Source of the DNA: Spirochaetaceae bacterium | GTDB lineage: Bacteria; Spirochaetota; Spirochaetia; Treponematales; Treponemataceae | Length of the DNA stretch: 64,000 nt | Direction: 5' to 3' | Assembly (NCBI GenBank): GCA_017416145.1 | Contig: JAFQDD010000006.1 | Span: 28,375 to 92,374, forward strand | In this document: piece after piece, positions 53,536-63,982 of the stretch | Position numbering within the stretch: the stretch's first letter is position 1 | Layout of the letters: each line of letters starts with the position of its first letter | Notes under the pieces: model-generated | Seen by the model: the letters and a program-made list of their open reading frames with translations, nothing else | What the model was told of the DNA's origin: nothing | Databases searched by the model: none | Position numbers and translations under genes: made by a program

Positions 53536-53573
53536 GGATATTTAAAATATTTAGAACGAACCTAATTCCCTCA

Positions 53574-53660
53574 CGTGCGTCCAGCTTTCCAGGTCCCGCC
53601 AGAGGCTCGGTCCTTCGGACTTTTTGGCAAAGCCAAAAAACCTTCCAATCTGGCGTAGGC
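53574..53660. repeat. GC-rich dispersed repeat
   Basis: GC-rich block with CTTTCCAGG and CCCGCC similar to 63434-63450. A hairpin TTTTTGGC-AAA-GCCAAAAA is at 53620-53639. Confidence 0.45.
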
Positions 53661-53665
53661 GGATA

Positions 53666-53708
53666 CAAATTCAGAATTCAGAATTCTGAAGTCTGAATTC
53701 TGAATTTG
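53666..53708. repeat. 17-bp inverted repeat of GAATTCAGA motifs
   Basis: Arms 53666-53682 and 53692-53708 pair perfectly around nine bases; internally they repeat CAGAATT. No gene; role unknown. Confidence 0.6.
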
Positions 53709-53762
53709 GATTTGAATTTGGATTTGGTTGTTTTTTTTAGAATCTAGAAGTAAACTAAAGTT

Positions 53763-54341
53763 ATGGAGAAAAAACTTAGTAGAACAAAAGTTATTACCGA
53801 TTTCACAAAAAAAATTAAGCGTTTCAAAAAATATGGTGGCGTTGAACCAGATTTGCTTAGAAAACCTGAAAAAATAGAAACAGAACAAAAAGAGTTTTCC
53901 AAAGAACAACTTGAAAAAAACGCCACAGAAACATTTAAAAAGTTTTTAAATCCATACGAAGTTTTTGGAAAAGGCTCAGCTATAGCAAATCAATTAGAAA
54001 AAGACAAAGCAAACATAATATCAGCCTACAATCTCCACAAAGCTATTACCCAATTAAACCAACAATCCGAAAACCAAGACACATTTATCCGACATTTCAC
54101 AATCGAAACGCCCCTCACAAAACGAGATAGATACACAATCGGAGAAGATTTTGTTTATCTACAAAATTGGTTTACAATCATTTATTGCAAAAACAATCCA
54201 GATTTTATCCCAATTTTAGAAAAAGAAGAAAAAATCAACAGCTGGAAACTTTATTTTTTGCCAAAAGAACAATTCAATCCCTCAGAAAAAGATTCATTGA
54301 TTCAAGAAATCATCACAAATTCTCTCAATTCACAAAAATGA
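53763..54341 (+). CDS. Hypothetical protein, 192 aa
   Basis: Not recognised. Basic, Lys-rich N-terminus (KVITDFTKKIKRFKKYGG), charged middle helices, and a folded C-terminal half (about 105-185; GEDFVYLQNWFTIIYCKNNP). No signal peptide. No clear SD. Confidence 0.55.
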   Translation: MEKKLSRTKVITDFTKKIKRFKKYGGVEPDLLRKPEKIETEQKEFSKEQLEKNATETFKKFLNPYEVFGKGSAIANQLEKDKANIISAYNLHKAITQLNQQSENQDTFIRHFTIETPLTKRDRYTIGEDFVYLQNWFTIIYCKNNPDFIPILEKEEKINSWKLYFLPKEQFNPSEKDSLIQEIITNSLNSQK

Positions 54342-54380
54342 TATTTTGAATTATGTCATTTATATGATATAATTTACCCT

Positions 54381-56046
54381 ATGAAAACAAAAAAAATTTT
54401 TATCATTTTAATTTCACTTTTTATTGGAATTTTTCTTTTTACAAATTGTGATGTATCGGGAACTGTTTCCGACATTATCGAGCCACTTCTCACAAGAACC
54501 CCTGATCCAGTAAAAGTCCTTGAAACTTATGACAAACAAGAGTGCGATTATCTTTTTATTATGTATGTTGATGGGGATAATGATTTACACGATGCACTTT
54601 ACCTAGACCTAAACGAAATGGAAGAAGCCTTGTATCAATACAGCCTAAAACAAGGCTCAAAACCTAGTGTAAAAATTGTTGCCCTTTGGGACGGTTGGAA
54701 ACTTGCTGGAACAAATTACGGAGGAACTGCAACCCAAATTTTAGAGTTAGGAGCAGATTCTACAAGTAATGCTGAACAACTATGTAGCAACACTTTAGAC
54801 TTAACAGCCACCGCCAAAGATTGGATAAACTACGATACAACCAAAAAAACAGGCGAAGTAAATATGGGTGATAAATCAACTCTAATCAATTTCTTAGAAT
54901 GGGTTGATGATTATTATGAGGCAGACCACAAAATTTTACAATTTAGCAATCACGGTGGCGGTCCTCGTTCTGCCCTAGACATTTCCCAAAGACGAGGCTT
55001 GTGTTGGGATTACACTTCTGACGAAAAAAATGCTTTCTTAAAAACAAAGGACGTGTCAGACGCTTTTGAAGCAGCAGGTTATGGAAAAGACAAAGAACAA
55101 TTTGATATGCTAATTTTTGATGTTTGTCTTGGAGCTTCCATCGAAGATTCTTACCAATTCCGAAATTATGCAAAATATCTACTTGGCTCTGCAAACACAG
55201 TTCCTGGATACGGTCTAGATTACACAAAAATCTTGGACAATATTTCAGAAAATGCCACAATTCAAGACATCGGAAAAGGCATTATTGATGATTTTAAATA
55301 TTTTTATACTGTGACTTTACCTAATGCTTATCCAGAGTGGTCAGAAAGATGGGAAACAGAAATTGAGTATTGGGAAAAAAAATTATATCAAGCCATATTT
55401 TAAAGAATACGGAGAATATCCAAGTTGGTCAGCTGAAGGCTTGGCTGCTTACCATTTACAAGATGCCTGTACATTTTCGTTGATTGATTTATCAAAAGTA
55501 GAAGCTGTTGCAGAATCGGTGGATGATATGGCTGATTATCTAATTTCCATACAAAATGATCCATCAGGATTAAGTTACTATGTTGGTTTACAATTCTTAA
55601 CTAGTAATTTTTCCCCAGCTTTACCAAAACCTATATATCAAGGCACATTCACTTGGTTACACGACATCGGCTTTTTAACTGAATACATTGCAGAGATTAC
55701 TCTTGTCGACAATCCAGAAACTGATATTAACGAAGAAATCCAATACGGACAAACTCTTGACACTTTACAAGACAAAACCATTCAACTTTGTACTGCCCTA
55801 AAAAACGCAATTCTCTACACTTGGAGAGAAGGTCCAGATATGTTGGAAAATAATGATAGTTTATACTATGGAACAGAATGTCCTTACGGTATGACCATCG
55901 CTGGGTCTGCACTGGCTTCAAACGGAACAAACTTAGTGGACGGTTACGCACCAGACTTCTACAAAACAGACCTAGACTTTGGAGAAGACTACAGTTGGGG
56001 AGATTTACTAGAATTCTATTTTGGAACAGGCAAAAATAATGATTAG
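54381..56046 (+). pseudogene. Clostripain-like (C11) lipoprotein, frameshifted
   Basis: Frame 1 (54381-55403) has a lipobox (FLFTNC, Cys23), the catalytic His (SNHGGG, about 191) and Cys (DVCLGAS, about 252). It stops just after a run of eight A at 55375-55382; the rest of the protein (from NYIKPYFKEYGEYPSWSAEG to 56046) is in the +1 frame and would join if the run had seven A. So the gene is frameshifted, phase-variable or mis-read. The catalytic dyad lies before the break. Extracellular cysteine protease of the C11 family. Confidence 0.8.
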
Positions 56047-56094
56047 GGCTCATTAAGAGCATCAACTAACTAATTGTTAGACAAAAACTATACA

Positions 56095-56143
56095 AAAAAG
56101 CGAAGTTTTCATTCACAAAAATAGAAAACTTCGCTTTTCTTTT
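56095..56143. terminator. Bidirectional terminator
   Basis: AAAAGCGAAGTTTTC pairs with GAAAACTTCGCTTTT between two convergent genes. Confidence 0.85.
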
Positions 56144-56148
56144 AGATA

Positions 56149-57381
56149 TTATAAATCTGGCCAAGTGTTTTGAATGGCCTTAATCTGTGGAACCAATTCT
56201 AAAAATATATCCACAATCTCTGGATCAAACTGCTTTCCACTTTGGGCTTTTATTTCGTTTAACACTTCCTCTTCTGTCCAAGCCTTTTTGTAAACTCGCT
56301 GAGAAGACAATGCGTCAAAAACATCCGCCACAGCCACGATTCGAGCCGATAGAGGAATCTCCTCACCAGACATAGGTTCTGCCACAATTTCACTAGGTTT
56401 TTCAATATCAATATTGTTAATATCAATCTTTCCAGGATATCCCTTTCCATCCCATCGCTCATGATGATGCAAAGCCACATCCATAGCCATACTATCAAAA
56501 GACGATTGCTTGTTTTTAAACAAAATCGCCCCAATATACGTATGCCCTTTAATAATTTGATATTCCTCTTCTGTAAACTTTCCAGGCTTTTTTAGCACCA
56601 AATCCGAAATTCCAACTTTTCCAACATCGTGAAGCATAGCCGCAATGCGAAAAGCATCTCGGAATCTATTACTTTCATCCTTGTCAATATTATGCTTAAA
56701 AGCCCATCTATCATAAATTTCCACAGAATAACTGGCAACACGATTTACGTGAGAACCAGTTTCCTTCGGATCTCGGAATCCAGCCATTTCAACCATACGC
56801 ATAACCATTTCCCGAGTAAGATAAGTTCTTTCCAAAGCCTGAGTTGCACTTGTGGCAAAATGTTTCAAATATAAAACTGCATCTGAATCAAAAGGAATAA
56901 TATTTCCAGATTTGTCTTGAGGATTGATAATTTGCAACACACCAAGAATTGTGCCATTAACCGTAACAAGAGGAATTGCAATAATTGATTTTGAACGATA
57001 ACCGGTTACTAAATCAGAAGATTTATTAAAAGAATATTTTTTTTCAGGGGAAATTGCGTAAACATCAGGCTCATTTATCATTTCCTGAGTCAAAACACAA
57101 TATCCACACATAGATTTTTCATTTATAGGAAAAGAAAATGATTGAAAAGGAAGTTTTTGTCCTGGAGCTAGTCTTCTTTGTTGAGTATCATTTTGTGCAT
57201 AACGAATCTTTAAATTATTTTCTTCGATAATATAAATCGAACCTGCGTCTGCGTGAACGATATCCCTTGCTTCTGTGAGAATACGTTCTAGCAAAACATC
57301 AACGTCTTTTATCTCGTTTAGAGTTTTTTCAGATTCAATTATTCGTTGGAGTTTTTCTTCCCGAGACTTTGATTCTATCAT
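56149..57381 (-). CDS. GAF/HD-GYP-domain protein
   Basis: 410 aa. N-terminal GAF domain (about 15-175; VHADAGSIYIIEE) and C-terminal HD-GYP phosphodiesterase (about 205-395) with LHDVGKVG and HHERWDGKGYPG. Expected to sense a signal and hydrolyse cyclic di-GMP. Cytoplasmic. Confidence 0.92.
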   Translation of the reverse strand: MIESKSREEKLQRIIESEKTLNEIKDVDVLLERILTEARDIVHADAGSIYIIEENNLKIRYAQNDTQQRRLAPGQKLPFQSFSFPINEKSMCGYCVLTQEMINEPDVYAISPEKKYSFNKSSDLVTGYRSKSIIAIPLVTVNGTILGVLQIINPQDKSGNIIPFDSDAVLYLKHFATSATQALERTYLTREMVMRMVEMAGFRDPKETGSHVNRVASYSVEIYDRWAFKHNIDKDESNRFRDAFRIAAMLHDVGKVGISDLVLKKPGKFTEEEYQIIKGHTYIGAILFKNKQSSFDSMAMDVALHHHERWDGKGYPGKIDINNIDIEKPSEIVAEPMSGEEIPLSARIVAVADVFDALSSQRVYKKAWTEEEVLNEIKAQSGKQFDPEIVDIFLELVPQIKAIQNTWPDL

Positions 57382-57453
57382 TCCATCACCCGTAATTATA
57401 ATAGCAAAAATATATATATCAGTCTAGAAAAACCTATTCTTTATCAACCATTT

Positions 57454-58269
57454 TTACTGTTTTTGTATCAAAGCAAAATACAAAGGCCCAGCTCCATCAG
57501 TCATATCTGGCATAACGTGATAACCAAACTGAGTTTTTTCTGCCTTTGGTAAATCAGCATATTCTTTGTAAACTTTTTCAAAATCAATTTCCAAGACTTT
57601 CGCATTTGGAAACTTTTTCACAAGTTTAGAAACAACTCCATCATTTTCTTCAACAGCCAAAGCACAAGTAGAATAAAGCAAATATCCATCCTGCTTCAAA
57701 ACTCGATAAGCAGAACTCAACAAAGCCCACTGTTTTATAGCAAGACTTTTTACTCGCGAAGAAGTCCATTGTGCAAGATATTTTTCATCATTAAGCACAT
57801 GCCGCTCTGAAGAACAGGGAGCATCCAACAAAATCGCATCATACACTTCCCCAAAATATTTACACCAAGTAGCTCCATCAAAACAAGTTGTCTTAATGCG
57901 AGAAGCAACATCTTCTGGCAAATGTTCTTCCACAACTTTTTTCAAGCGAATATATCTATCCTTGGAATACTCGTTGGAAGTCAGATTTGCAGTTTTATTC
58001 ATATGCTTTGCAATCACCAAAGATTTTCCACCAGGAGCAGCACACATATCAAGAATATTTTCAGCATTTTCTAGAGGCAAACACAAAGCTGCTAAAACAC
58101 TACCAGAATCCAAAAAATATTTTTCTGACTTTTCATCATATTGATATGTAAAATATTTTGGTTCTAAAGCAAGAGAATCAATTAAATTATCAAATCGACT
58201 ACCATATAAATTTTGATAATATTCAAAAAATAGTTCTTTTCCAGTTTTTTTTACTTTTTGTTTTGCCAT
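57454..58269 (-). CDS. RsmB/NOP2-type RNA cytosine-C5 methyltransferase
   Basis: 271 aa, short for the family. SAM motif MCAAPGGKS, catalytic motifs DAPCSS and YSTCAL (both Cys kept). Methylates cytosine in rRNA or tRNA. One base from the end of the pseudouridine synthase gene; RNA-modification operon. Confidence 0.9.
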   Translation of the reverse strand: MAKQKVKKTGKELFFEYYQNLYGSRFDNLIDSLALEPKYFTYQYDEKSEKYFLDSGSVLAALCLPLENAENILDMCAAPGGKSLVIAKHMNKTANLTSNEYSKDRYIRLKKVVEEHLPEDVASRIKTTCFDGATWCKYFGEVYDAILLDAPCSSERHVLNDEKYLAQWTSSRVKSLAIKQWALLSSAYRVLKQDGYLLYSTCALAVEENDGVVSKLVKKFPNAKVLEIDFEKVYKEYADLPKAEKTQFGYHVMPDMTDGAGPLYFALIQKQ

Positions 58270-58270
58270 T

Positions 58271-59032
58271 TTACTTTTCCAAATCTTCTATATTTTTAAT
58301 TGACTTTTTCACTTCCAACCACAAATTATCCTCAAAAGGAAAATCTCCAAAAAACTCTAAATATTCTTTTGTTACAGGATGAAATAGTGCAATTTTTCCA
58401 GCGTGAAGTCTGATTCCACCCATTTTCTCACTTCTTTTTGCACCATATTTCAAATCACCTTTTATAGGCATTTTGTTTTCAGAAAGTTGACACCGAATTT
58501 GATGAGTTCGTCCAGTTATTAACTCAATTTCCAAAAAAGAATATCTTTCCCCAGCCCCAACAACCCTATATCGTAGTTCAGCCAATTTATACTGATATTC
58601 AGATTTTTTACTTGCATAAGCTTTTTGATTTTTTGAATTAAACCATAAATAATGTCGTAACAAACAAGCTTCTTTATCCACAGGAAAAGGCTTAAAACAA
58701 CCTTCCACAATTGCATAATAGACTTTTTGGATTTTGTGAATCTTCAACTGATTACTAAGTTCAGCGTTTGCCCTTTTTGTCAAAGCCAAAATCACCAAAC
58801 CAGAAACGGGCTTATCAATTCTATTTACGCACTCAATTATTTCAGGCTTTTTTCCAAGTCTTTCACATATTTCCTTTTCAAAAACCTTTGGCAAATATCC
58901 TTCGTCAATCTTGCCTTCATCAAAACTACAAACTTCGCCACAAATTTTGTTTATAATTGCAAATTCCTCATCCAAAAAGATAATTCGTTCACCAACAGCC
59001 TTAAAAACATTCTTATTCGTTTGCAATTTCAT
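58271..59032 (-). CDS. RluA-family pseudouridine synthase
   Basis: 253 aa. The catalytic Asp lies in NRIDKPVSG (usual HRLD; the first residue differs). GRTHQIRCQLSENKMPIKGD is the conserved C-terminal motif. Start overlaps the upstream HD-GYP gene by 20 bases. Confidence 0.88.
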   Translation of the reverse strand: MKLQTNKNVFKAVGERIIFLDEEFAIINKICGEVCSFDEGKIDEGYLPKVFEKEICERLGKKPEIIECVNRIDKPVSGLVILALTKRANAELSNQLKIHKIQKVYYAIVEGCFKPFPVDKEACLLRHYLWFNSKNQKAYASKKSEYQYKLAELRYRVVGAGERYSFLEIELITGRTHQIRCQLSENKMPIKGDLKYGAKRSEKMGGIRLHAGKIALFHPVTKEYLEFFGDFPFEDNLWLEVKKSIKNIEDLEK

Positions 59033-60227
59033 AAATCCTATCTTTACAATTTATCACAGCATCAACAATGCAAGGCTCAAAATGAGTTCCCCGTGATTCC
59101 ATAAAAATACTCATTGCTTTATCTATAGACATTGGTTCTTTGTACTGTCTCCGACTTAACAAAGCATCCAAAACATCTGCTGCCGCCATAATTCTTGCAC
59201 AAAGTGGAATATTAGTTCCAGAAATTCCGTTTGGATAGCCAGTTCCGTCCCATTTTTCATGGTGATACAAAGACATAATTCTTGCACAGTTCACATATTC
59301 TTCGGATTCGACCCCAGTTAGATTCTGTTGAATTAAGTTTTCACCCTCAGCTGGGTGAATTTTCATTTTTTCATACTCTTCTGGTGTAAGTTTTGATGGC
59401 TTACAAAGAATATGATCTGGAACATGAAGTTTTCCTAAATCGTGAAGCGGAGCCGCATTTGTAAACAATTCAATATTTTTTTCAGTTAATTCGTTTGCGT
59501 ACAAACCTTTAGAAAGCAATTCCCGAGATATCAATTCCACATATTTTGTAGTTCGCTTAATGTGTTCTCCTGTTAGAGAATCCCGACTTTCCACAAGATT
59601 TGCAAAACTACTGATAATTTTTCGCTGAACCGTGCGAATATGCTTATTTGAAGCATAAATACTTTCCAAAGTAACACAACAGCGTTTTGTAATTGCATTG
59701 GTTATTGCAAAAACGAAAATATATTCAATAGAAAATCCAATTCCATACGCAATAAAATAATGTAAAGGATTTGGAGAATCATTTACGATTGTATAAGCAA
59801 CTTGACTTTTAAACCAAAGAGAAACCAACATTCCAATATAACAATAGATTGTTACAACATTTGTAAGTTTTCGATTGAAATACAAACAACTAATAAAGGG
59901 TATCAATGCACAAGAAATATATGTATTTACAAATCCATTTGACCCTAAAAAAACAACCAAAATCTCTAAACCAAACAATGTAAAGTAGGTAGTAAATCTT
60001 TGATTTTTGCATTTTCGTATGAGAATATTTTGACAAATTACATAAGGAATAATAAAACAAGTAAACAAAACAAGCCAATCAATTGGCATATAGAAAAAAC
60101 CACATTTTACAGAAATAATAAGTAAAATTGGAACAAGTATTACAAGTCCGATAATTTTTCCGCAAATTACATTTATTTTTTTAACATTTTCTTCAAAAAA
60201 CTCTTCGTAAGTTTCAGCTTTACTCAT
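59013..60227 (-). CDS. Membrane HD-GYP-domain protein
   Basis: 404 aa. Five to seven membrane segments (about 20-190) as sensor, a short coiled linker, and an HD-GYP domain (about 215-400) with LHDLGKLH and HHEKWDGTGYP. Probable cyclic di-GMP phosphodiesterase. First gene of the operon with the RluA-type and NOP2-type enzymes. Confidence 0.88.
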   Translation of the reverse strand: MSKAETYEEFFEENVKKINVICGKIIGLVILVPILLIISVKCGFFYMPIDWLVLFTCFIIPYVICQNILIRKCKNQRFTTYFTLFGLEILVVFLGSNGFVNTYISCALIPFISCLYFNRKLTNVVTIYCYIGMLVSLWFKSQVAYTIVNDSPNPLHYFIAYGIGFSIEYIFVFAITNAITKRCCVTLESIYASNKHIRTVQRKIISSFANLVESRDSLTGEHIKRTTKYVELISRELLSKGLYANELTEKNIELFTNAAPLHDLGKLHVPDHILCKPSKLTPEEYEKMKIHPAEGENLIQQNLTGVESEEYVNCARIMSLYHHEKWDGTGYPNGISGTNIPLCARIMAAADVLDALLSRRQYKEPMSIDKAMSIFMESRGTHFEPCIVDAVINCKDRIYEIANE

Positions 60228-60317
60228 ATTTTCTCCGACTACAATATATCACACAAAAACTAAAATCTCAAAAAAATTATATATAATATAGTCATATTTT
60301 ATAATAAATTACAAAAA

Positions 60318-61646
60318 CTAGTTTCCCCAATACATCTGATAAAAATCTTTTCCTTGGTTATAAGCTTTCAAAAAGTTTTCATATTTTTCGCTTTGATATT
60401 GAGCCAATTCTTCAGCAGTAAGTCCTTTTCCTTTTTGGATTTTTTCCTCAGAATAATCAAGCAAACCTTTCTTCACTTTAAAATCAACTATCTTTTTCGC
60501 AGATTTTTCAATTTGTAAAAGCATTTCTTCATCATTTTCAGCTAATTTTACAATTTCTTCGATAAAAGGCATATATTCCTTTTGTGCAATCATCAAAACA
60601 TTGATACCCGCCTTTATTGCCATAGAAATTGCTTCCACAGAATCATATCCATTTTCTTGCAAAGCTGCCATCAACAAATCATCAGAAAAAATCAACCCAT
60701 TATATCCCAACTGATTTTCAAGCAACTCTGTAACCACTTTTTTTGACAAACAAGAAGGAATAGCCTCATTCCCATCAAAGAAGGCTGGTACAACCGAATG
60801 AGCCACCAAAACCCCAATATTTTCTTTATCCTCAATTTTTTCAAAAGGAGCAATCAAAATATCATTTACTTTTGATAAATCAAAATCAATTACAGGTAAT
60901 CCCAAATGAGGATCGTCCGCATTATTCCCAGGAAAATGCTTCGCCACAGGATAAACATCATTTTCTAGCATAGATTTTATGAAAATATCAGAATAAATCC
61001 CAACTTTATCCTTATCACCAAAACTACGAGTATCCAAAAATTCTTGGTTTTCCTCTGTGAGAATCTCAACCACAGGTCCAAGATTCACATGAATCCCCAA
61101 AGTAGCCAACTGCATTGCAGCATAATCATAAATTGCTTTTGCTAAATCAGGCTTCAAAAACTTTGCCACAGAAGAAGCTGAGGGTAAAGGAGAAGCCACA
61201 TCTCGAAGACGATTAACAAGACCACCTTCTTGATCAACAGAAAAATATGGTTTTATCAAATCATTTTTCCCAAACCAATTTTCAATATCAGAAGTAAAAT
61301 TTATTCCCTGTTCCCCATTTACAAAATTATAAGCAAATAAAAGATACCCTCCAGGTGCAATAAAATTCTCCACATCATAATACAAGTCCGAAAATTCAGT
61401 TCCGCCAATTGTCACCAAAAACATTTGACCAATTTTTTCTTCCAAAGTCATCTTACTGATAAAATCGGAAACTGAATTTTCATATTTTTGCCTTTCAATT
61501 TCTTCCGGACTTAGTGCAACTTCAATTTCATCAGATTTTTCCCCACCGAAATCATTTTCAATATCACTATGATTTTCAACCTTTTTTGAACAAGAAAACA
61601 CAAAAATCAAACATATCACACAAATCAAATATAAAATCTTTTTCAT
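60318..61646 (-). CDS. Glycoside hydrolase family 3 lipoprotein (NagZ-like)
   Basis: 442 aa. Lipobox VFSCSKK (Cys19). GH3 domain with GQMFLVT, DQEGGLVNRLR and KHFPGNNADDPHLGLPVID; the latter differs from NagZ KHFPGHG at two positions, so activity as an N-acetylglucosaminidase is likely but not certain. Periplasmic or surface bound; cell-wall recycling. Confidence 0.87.
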   Translation of the reverse strand: MKKILYLICVICLIFVFSCSKKVENHSDIENDFGGEKSDEIEVALSPEEIERQKYENSVSDFISKMTLEEKIGQMFLVTIGGTEFSDLYYDVENFIAPGGYLLFAYNFVNGEQGINFTSDIENWFGKNDLIKPYFSVDQEGGLVNRLRDVASPLPSASSVAKFLKPDLAKAIYDYAAMQLATLGIHVNLGPVVEILTEENQEFLDTRSFGDKDKVGIYSDIFIKSMLENDVYPVAKHFPGNNADDPHLGLPVIDFDLSKVNDILIAPFEKIEDKENIGVLVAHSVVPAFFDGNEAIPSCLSKKVVTELLENQLGYNGLIFSDDLLMAALQENGYDSVEAISMAIKAGINVLMIAQKEYMPFIEEIVKLAENDEEMLLQIEKSAKKIVDFKVKKGLLDYSEEKIQKGKGLTAEELAQYQSEKYENFLKAYNQGKDFYQMYWGN

Positions 61647-61744
61647 TTTTTCTAAAAACCTTAATTTTTTGATATTTTATCAATTATTACCTAAAAATAA
61701 AAGTCTATTATCCCCAAAAATCATATATTGTTGTATAATAAATT

Positions 61745-62629
61745 ATGCACTACAAATCTGTAAAATCAATTTTATCAGCTAAAAACGGGATCAATCTTTT
61801 TCGAGGTTGCGAACACGGTTGTATTTATTGTGATTCTAGAAGTAAATGCTACAGAATCGAACACAATTTTGAAGATATTGAAGTAAAAGAAAACGCTCTT
61901 GAACTTTTGGAAATTGCTCTAAAAAAGAAAAAACAAAAAGTCATGATTGGAACTGGCTCAATGTCCGACCCATACACTCCAACCGAAAAAAACATTGAAT
62001 ACACAAAAAAAGCTCTTCAATTGATAGAAAAATACGGATTTGGAATTGCTATCCAAACAAAGAGTGACTTAATTTTACGTGATATTGATATTTTAGACAG
62101 AATCAACCAAAAAGCAAAAACAGTAGTGCAAATTACTTTAACCACCTTCGACGATAACCTCTGTAAAAAAATCGAAGAAAATGTTTGCCCAACAAGTCAA
62201 CGATTAAAAATTCTTTCGGAAATGCAAAAACGTGATATCCCAACTGTAGTTTGGCTTTGTCCAATATTGCCCTTTATAAACGACACTGAAGAAAACTTGC
62301 TATCAATCCTTGAAGCCTGTAAAAAATATGATGTAAAAGGCATAATAAACTTCGATTTTGGATTAACACTCCGAGAAGGAAATCGAGAATATTTTTACCA
62401 AAAGCTAGAAAAAAACTTTCCTCGCCAAGGACTATTTACATTATACAATAAATATTTTAGAGAATCCTACGTTTGTAACAGTCCACACAACGAAAAACTC
62501 TTAAAAATATTTCACCAATTTTGCTCTCAAAATAAGATTATGCACAACAATGATGAAATTTTCAGTTATCTTAATACATTTCCAAAAGAAAAGATTCACA
62601 AAGATTTTTTAGAATTCGATTTTGAATAA
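61745..62629 (+). CDS. Radical SAM protein (SPL-family-like)
   Basis: 294 aa. Fe-S cluster ligands C22, C26, C29 (GCEHGCIYCDSR, C-x3-C-x2-C). Sequence follows the Rv2578c / SplB-like group, e.g. GTGSMSDPYTPTEK. Reaction unknown. No SD. Confidence 0.88.
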   Translation: MHYKSVKSILSAKNGINLFRGCEHGCIYCDSRSKCYRIEHNFEDIEVKENALELLEIALKKKKQKVMIGTGSMSDPYTPTEKNIEYTKKALQLIEKYGFGIAIQTKSDLILRDIDILDRINQKAKTVVQITLTTFDDNLCKKIEENVCPTSQRLKILSEMQKRDIPTVVWLCPILPFINDTEENLLSILEACKKYDVKGIINFDFGLTLREGNREYFYQKLEKNFPRQGLFTLYNKYFRESYVCNSPHNEKLLKIFHQFCSQNKIMHNNDEIFSYLNTFPKEKIHKDFLEFDFE

Positions 62630-62660
62630 AAAAGCTGCCTTTTCCAAGACAGCTTCCAAC
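62630..62660 (-). terminator. Terminator of the lipoprotein gene
   Basis: On the minus strand AAGCTGTCTT pairs with AAGGCAGCTT and is followed by T. Confidence 0.7.
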
Positions 62661-62744
62661 TTAGATTAAAATATCATACTCAAATATTCTAAATATTTAA
62701 CATCCATTCTAATCAAAAAATAAAAAATTTAAACTAATTTTGAA

Positions 62745-63299
62745 TCAAAGACCTTCCAAAATCGCAATCAAAACTTGCTTCCAAGACAATTCAGGAATCT
62801 CTAAATCGTCAATAAAATTCAAATCTCCATCCTGTCTCAACAAACTTGGAGGATTTGTACTAATTCCATTTGCACTAAATGTTGCCGAATTCAATAACCA
62901 TAATGAATTCCACATAAAATTATTTACAGTAAATGTTTTTGGAGCTGTATCAGTTCCATCAACAGTTTGATTTGCTTCAGCCTTTGCCTCTCCCAAACCA
63001 AAATGCTTCACAGTATAACATTGTGATGTAAAAGTAGAAAAAACATCATTAGTACGAGGATTTAGTACCACCGTCAAACCAGGTTCAATTCTTTTTCCAG
63101 GAAATCTTTCAGAATTAAGCTGACTGTTTTCATAACCCTCTTCGGAATAAAGCAAATAACAGTCAATATCCACACCCTGAACATTTATGGTTCGCCTACA
63201 CCAAGTATTTCGAGGTCCAGATACAGACTCACCTAAATCACACCCCAAAATACAAAAACTCAAAGTAAAGACCAAAACCAACAAAAAAATCTTTCTCAT
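62745..63299 (-). CDS. Predicted lipoprotein, 184 aa
   Basis: From ATG 63299 (GGGGGA upstream; the longer frame is unlikely). Lipobox SFCILGC. Mature part not recognised; it ends LSWKQVLIAILEGL. Confidence 0.72.
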   Translation of the reverse strand: MRKIFLLVLVFTLSFCILGCDLGESVSGPRNTWCRRTINVQGVDIDCYLLYSEEGYENSQLNSERFPGKRIEPGLTVVLNPRTNDVFSTFTSQCYTVKHFGLGEAKAEANQTVDGTDTAPKTFTVNNFMWNSLWLLNSATFSANGISTNPPSLLRQDGDLNFIDDLEIPELSWKQVLIAILEGL

Positions 63300-63810
63300 A
63301 ACATCCCCCAAAACTCTCATAACCCTCAACAAGATTATACCCCACTCTTTCCACAATTCCAAAAAAAAATTATCATTTTTCAATCATTTTTCATTTTAAA
63401 TATAAGGAGCAACCGATTACAGTTTGTTCCGACTTTCCAGGGTTCCGCCGTCTACCGCGGCTCCATAAAAAAGTTGCACCTTTTTCTCAATCTATCCATT
63501 CTCCTTTTCCAAAACAAATACTCATATTTAACTTAATCCCATTTTCTATCTCACTCTATCAAAGTAAACCATTCCCAAACTCACCCTTCCCCCAATACAA
63601 AATGCAACTTTTTTACGCCTTCGACGCCCTTCCAATTCGGGCTAGGCTCATAAAAATGTTTATGCCACCCTGCTTTTAGCTAATATCCCACCTCAATACT
63701 TCACCCTAAAAACACACTGATGAAAGCACTCTCCTTTCAAACTCTTAACATTCCTAGAAAAAAAACTAAACAACATAAATATCAATATAATACAACATCC
63801 TACTTTAAAA
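63300..63810. other. Gene-free spacer with dispersed repeats
   Basis: About 500 bases. GC-rich repeat copy at 63421-63470, AAAAAGTTGCA (63468-63478) and its complement TGCAACTTTTT (63603-63613), and a second GC-rich patch at 63616-63650. I see no supported gene. Confidence 0.5.
63446..63463. repeat. Dispersed 18-mer repeat, copy 2
   Basis: Exact reverse complement of 4134-4151. Confidence 0.75.
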
Positions 63811-63815
63811 TAAAT

Positions 63816-63843
63816 GAGGCTGCCTAACTTTTTAGACAGCCCT
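63816..63843 (-). terminator. rRNA operon terminator
   Basis: GGCTGTCTAA pairs with TTAGGCAGCC (one G-U) downstream of the 5S gene. Confidence 0.75.
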
Positions 63844-63870
63844 ATAAAAAATTGATTTAAAAAAAAAGAA

Positions 63871-63982
63871 GCCTGGCAGCTACCTACTTTCCCACTTTGC
63901 AGCAGTATCATCGGCGTAAGAGAGCTTGACTTCCGTGTTCGGAATGGGAACGGGTATTACCTCTCCACTATGGCCACCAGGC
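63871..63982 (-). rRNA. rrf: 5S ribosomal RNA
   Basis: About 112 bases with the universal TCCGAACACGGAAG region (loop B/C) and matching ends GCCTGG / CCAGGC. It is the last gene of an rRNA operon whose 23S lies beyond the right edge. Confidence 0.95.

Noticed and set aside
53666..53708. Transposon end or terminator
   Set aside because: The inverted repeat is followed by no proper T run and no partner copy or transposase was seen nearby.
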